Shown here piece after piece: positions 61,281 to 64,000 of a stretch of 64,000 bases of DNA. Each line of letters begins with the position of its first letter. Position 1 is the stretch's first letter. The position numbers and the translations under genes were made by a program. The stretch is from the NCBI RefSeq assembly GCF_000346465.2, contig NC_034012.1, positions 15,686,259 to 15,750,258 of the forward strand, in the 5' to 3' direction. This DNA is from Prunus persica. Its lineage: Eukaryota > Streptophyta > Magnoliopsida > Rosales > Rosaceae. The notes beneath the pieces are model-generated. The model worked only from the letters and a program-made list of their open reading frames with translations. It searched no databases and was not told the DNA's origin.

Positions 61281-61775
61281 CTAAAAGAGTGCTGCTAAAC
61301 AAACCATAAAATTAACGGAGTACACCCTACTATAAAAGTATATATTGAATTACTTATTTTACTCTAATATAAAATGACCAAAAAGGATATATGGAATTGT
61401 GAAACAAATATAATTTTAATAAGTACACCCTACTAAACATATTCAACCTTAATCAAGAGATTGCTTGTCCTATTGTGTTTTTAACGAAAGAGGTGGTGAT
61501 TGCAAGAACTTGGAATTGCAAAAAAAGTGTCAACAGTTTTAGTAGAAGCATAAATCCATATGAAAAGTCAAAGATTTATAAACACTATTAAAAAAATCAA
61601 GCTGAAAATCAACTATAAAAATAATGCTACAAGTATTAGGGTGTACCAGGGATATTTTTGGTAGTTTTATAGGATGTACTTAGTTAATTTTACATTTTAA
61701 TTAAAATATTAGGGTGTACTTAGATCATAAGGTATCTCAGTTAATTTTAAGGTTCGTTTAGTAATATTCTACTAA
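61281..61775. mobile_element. MITE-like inverted-repeat element
   Basis: Left end CTAAACAAACCATAAAATTA and right end the complement of CTAAACGAACCTTAAAATTA, about 490 bp apart, with TACACCCTA / TAGGGTGTA motifs repeated in both orientations inside. Non-coding. Confidence 0.65.
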
Positions 61776-61799
61776 AATCTCATAAAATACAATTTATGG

Positions 61800-61935
61800 T
61801 AGGGGTGGTTGCGGTTCGGTAACCGCAAATTTTTACTCAAACCGCAAACCGACCGACTATTTGCGGTTTGGTAATTTTTGAAACCGCAAACCGACCGCGT
61901 TTTGCGGTGCGGTAAACCGCAAAAATTTGTCTTTG
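61800..61935. mobile_element. Truncated MITE with GCGGTTCGGT repeats
   Basis: Starts TAGGGGTGGTTGCGGTTCGG and is made of direct and inverted CAAACCGACCG and GCGGTTTGG motifs. It resembles one arm of a 'GGGGTGG' type MITE; the other end is not present. Confidence 0.5.
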
Positions 61936-62240
61936 TTTTGTTATGATTTTCCTCCAACCATCATAGGCGGCTGCTTCTTGGCTTGATTTTTTCAAGCTTT
62001 ATCTTTATCTTTTTTCATTTTATTTTTTTAAATTCTCAGTTTGCAAACTTAGTTGGGATGCCTATGCCAGTTCTTCGATCCTGCGTGATTGTTAGTGGAG
62101 GCGCATCGGATTGTCTTAATTTTGATGTTAGACTGCTACGTTATTGTAATGGCCATTTGCGGCTAGTGGCTTTTTTAGCTGAATTATGAATGCAATCCTA
62201 GAATTTCTCAACCAAAAAAAAAAAAAATCTAATTGTAGAG

Positions 62241-62480
62241 CACTACTAGAAAACCTCATTATAGGCTACTGATACACATGTGGCTTATATTCTTGTTCAT
62301 TATAGACAACTAGTGGCCAAAGGGTGTTGGCCAAGAATTGGACATAAAAATCACGTGATTGTGTAGGTGTTGTCATTAACTTTCTACCACAGTAAAAGGT
62401 GTTCGTGGCCTATAAGTAGGTTAGTTTGGAGATCTCATGGCTATATTGCTTGAAAATGGATTTGAAATTTCAAATTGTAT
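62241..62480 (+). mobile_element. CACTA terminus fragment
   Basis: Begins CACTACTAGAAAACCTC, a canonical CACTA terminal inverted repeat, followed by short motifs such as AGTGGCCA and TGGCCTATAA that may be subterminal repeats. The opposite end is not in the window. It differs from the terminus at 14890-14905, so it is another family. Confidence 0.65.
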
Positions 62481-62664
62481 TACAGGACGGTGGTATACAT
62501 AGCTATATTTATCAATTTAGTGGTGAAAGTCATTGAAGTTGTACACATATAATTATGGTCATCAGCCCATGTGCATCCTTGACCAAATTACCAACAAAGT
62601 CATCAGCTCTAACAAGTAACAAACAACAGCACTCCAAATTGACTCTAAATTAGCAAATTTACTC

Positions 62665-62711
<47 letters not shown>

Positions 62712-63640
62712 ACTCAATCACAATGATGACTTTGGAGTCCATTGCCATTTATCTTACATTGCTACAAGGCCTGCAGTCTCACCAGGGAACTGAACTGAGG
62801 CAAGTAAAAATGATTCAGCATGGGACTGAGAGCAAAACATGGAAGAACCATCTACTCCTACTTTTTACTTGCTACAGGGACAAAGTCGCAGTAAATGCTA
62901 GGTGAAGTACTCCCAATTTCCATTTATGGCGTAAGCAATCCTTACTTCTCCACTATGGTCACCAAAAGTCTTCCCTAATTTACTTCTATTCACCTACAGT
63001 CGTGCATGAGATTTGAATTCATGTGCAGAACTACTTGAAGGGTGGAACGGACTCTAGTCAGTCCAAGTTGTTCATTAAAACGTTTCCTTTCTGTACTTAC
63101 CTGTGTTAATCCCATCTCAGCGCAAACCTTCCTCCAGCCCAACAGGCCAACCCAAATTTCCAGCCTAGTCCCCTTTCAGAGAAACTGTAATGAGGGTTGC
63201 CTAGCTATTTGTTAGACGTTCTAGTTGAGGTCCTTATTATAAAAGCTCATATTTTTGGTTCCACTATTGGACAAAGTGAAAATTAAGTGTCATTAAATCA
63301 AATGATTAGTAGATAATTATTCTAGTGTATTCAATATAGTCATGACATACTGATGTGGTGTATCAAACCCACTCAAATTATATCACACAAAGTGAATCTC
63401 CCTTCTAAATAATAATATTTTTATAAAAAGAGTACATGTGTAATAATTTGTAGATGCATCTTCATGGAACATGGTGTATCGTATCAACACCCTAATTCAT
63501 CCATAAAATAATCACAATTGATATGCAACTTTCGTTCATATTTATCTTACTAGGCTAGCAAGAAACAAAAGAAGGTTAGTGTGTAACCAAATATGAACAT
63601 TAAGGAAAACTGCATCATCAATTGGAATTTAAAATGTCTA
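62481..63640. other. Gene-free stretch with GA microsatellite
   Basis: A GA run at 62667-62709 and otherwise unremarkable AT-rich DNA. The 60-codon frame at 62723 shows no family features. Confidence 0.55.
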
Positions 63641-63649
63641 GATTTAGCA

Positions 63650-63745
63650 AGGGCCTTATAGTTCAAGTGGTTAAGAGCATTTACTCTTACATCTGAGGTC
63701 TTAGGTTCGATTCTCATGTCCCTCAATATCTCTTGTATAACAAAG
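63650..63745 (+). mobile_element. tRNA-derived SINE head, family 2
   Basis: GGGCCTTATAGTTCAAGTGG starts an A-box-like segment, and GGTTCGATTCTC is a B-box about 50 bp on. Unlike a real tRNA gene, the ends do not pair and the sequence continues into non-tRNA DNA. It abuts the T-run of the family 1 SINE in head-to-tail contact. Confidence 0.7.
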
Positions 63746-63885
63746 TTTTTTTTTTAGGACCTTTCCTATTGAGAAGGGTGATATTTTACTAAACTCACAC
63801 ACACTACACGGATGCTAAGACTCAAACCCAGGACCTTGCCTGAAGGAGTAAATACTTCATACCACTATACTAGTGGGTCCTTTGC
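63746..63885 (-). mobile_element. tRNA-derived SINE, family 1, second copy
   Basis: The minus strand reads GCAAAGGACCCACTAGTATA then GTGGTATGAAGTATTTACTC and GGTCCTGGGTTTGAGTC, with an A-tail (T-run at 63746-63755). It matches the SINE at 39043-39196 over its length. No clear target duplication was found. Confidence 0.85.
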
Positions 63886-64000
63886 AGAATTTTAAAAGTT
63901 AGAATAATGACGATCCTCAAATTATTCTCATTTGGATGTCTCTATCATTACTTTTTTTTTTCTTTTAGTACAAGCGATTAAGGGAGGGGAATTTACTACT

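Noticed and set aside
63650..63725. Possible tRNA gene
   Set aside because: A- and B-box present, but the ends do not form an acceptor stem and the sequence continues as a SINE.
1..64000. CRISPR arrays, phage or bacterial defence systems
   Set aside because: Plant nuclear DNA; the regular repeats seen are CACTA subterminal motifs and microsatellites, not spaced direct repeats.

Overview
The window is nuclear DNA from a flowering plant. The base composition is AT-rich, the genes are split by GT-AG introns, and the families are plant ones: class I terpene synthase, CYP71-clan P450s, serine acetyltransferases, a nuclear-encoded plastid ribosomal protein and a STIG1-like peptide. More than half of the window is transposable-element debris (Ty3/gypsy, CACTA, MITEs, tRNA-derived SINEs). 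A woody rosid, possibly Rosaceae, fits the style of the genes, but nothing here proves the family. One run of 100 N (636-735) marks an assembly gap of unknown size next to a CT microsatellite.

Layout. 1-3393: 3' six-sevenths of a TPS-a-type terpene synthase, apparently broken. 4428-4725: frameshifted STIG1-like peptide gene (minus). 5682-7235: 3' LTR and polypurine tract of a minus-strand gypsy element. 7400-14905: CACTA (En/Spm) remnants with three blocks of subterminal repeats and an inserted hAT-like MITE. 14906-17330: no gene. 17330-18870: local duplications around one orphan terpene synthase exon. 19175-21438: CYP71 pseudogene (minus). 21439-26480: MITEs and low-complexity DNA. 26485-31540: degenerate gypsy element with both LTRs (plus). 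32008-34239: intact CYP71D-type P450 (minus). 34240-41150: solo LTRs, a copia gag remnant, a long foldback element carrying a SINE, and a Tourist-like MITE. 41154-42955: broken CYP71D-type paralogue (minus). 43747-44781 and 56005-57075: two intact intronless serine acetyltransferase genes (minus), separated by a MULE-type MITE, a LINE RNase H fragment and a gypsy fragment. 58657-60690: plastid ribosomal protein S10 (minus, three exons). 60691-64000: MITEs, a CACTA terminus and two SINEs.

Function. The left two-thirds looks like a terpenoid locus in decay: a damaged terpene synthase, an orphan exon of a second one, and three CYP71-clan P450s of which only one has an intact reading frame. In other plants CYP71D enzymes often oxidise sesquiterpenes made by TPS-a enzymes, so a former or partly working pair is a reasonable inference, not a demonstrated one. 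The right third holds housekeeping genes: cysteine synthesis (two serine acetyltransferases) and plastid translation (RPS10). I found no clearly new biological system. The most unusual structures are a foldback of about 1 kb able to encode a long hairpin, and the layered set of inactivating lesions in the terpenoid genes.
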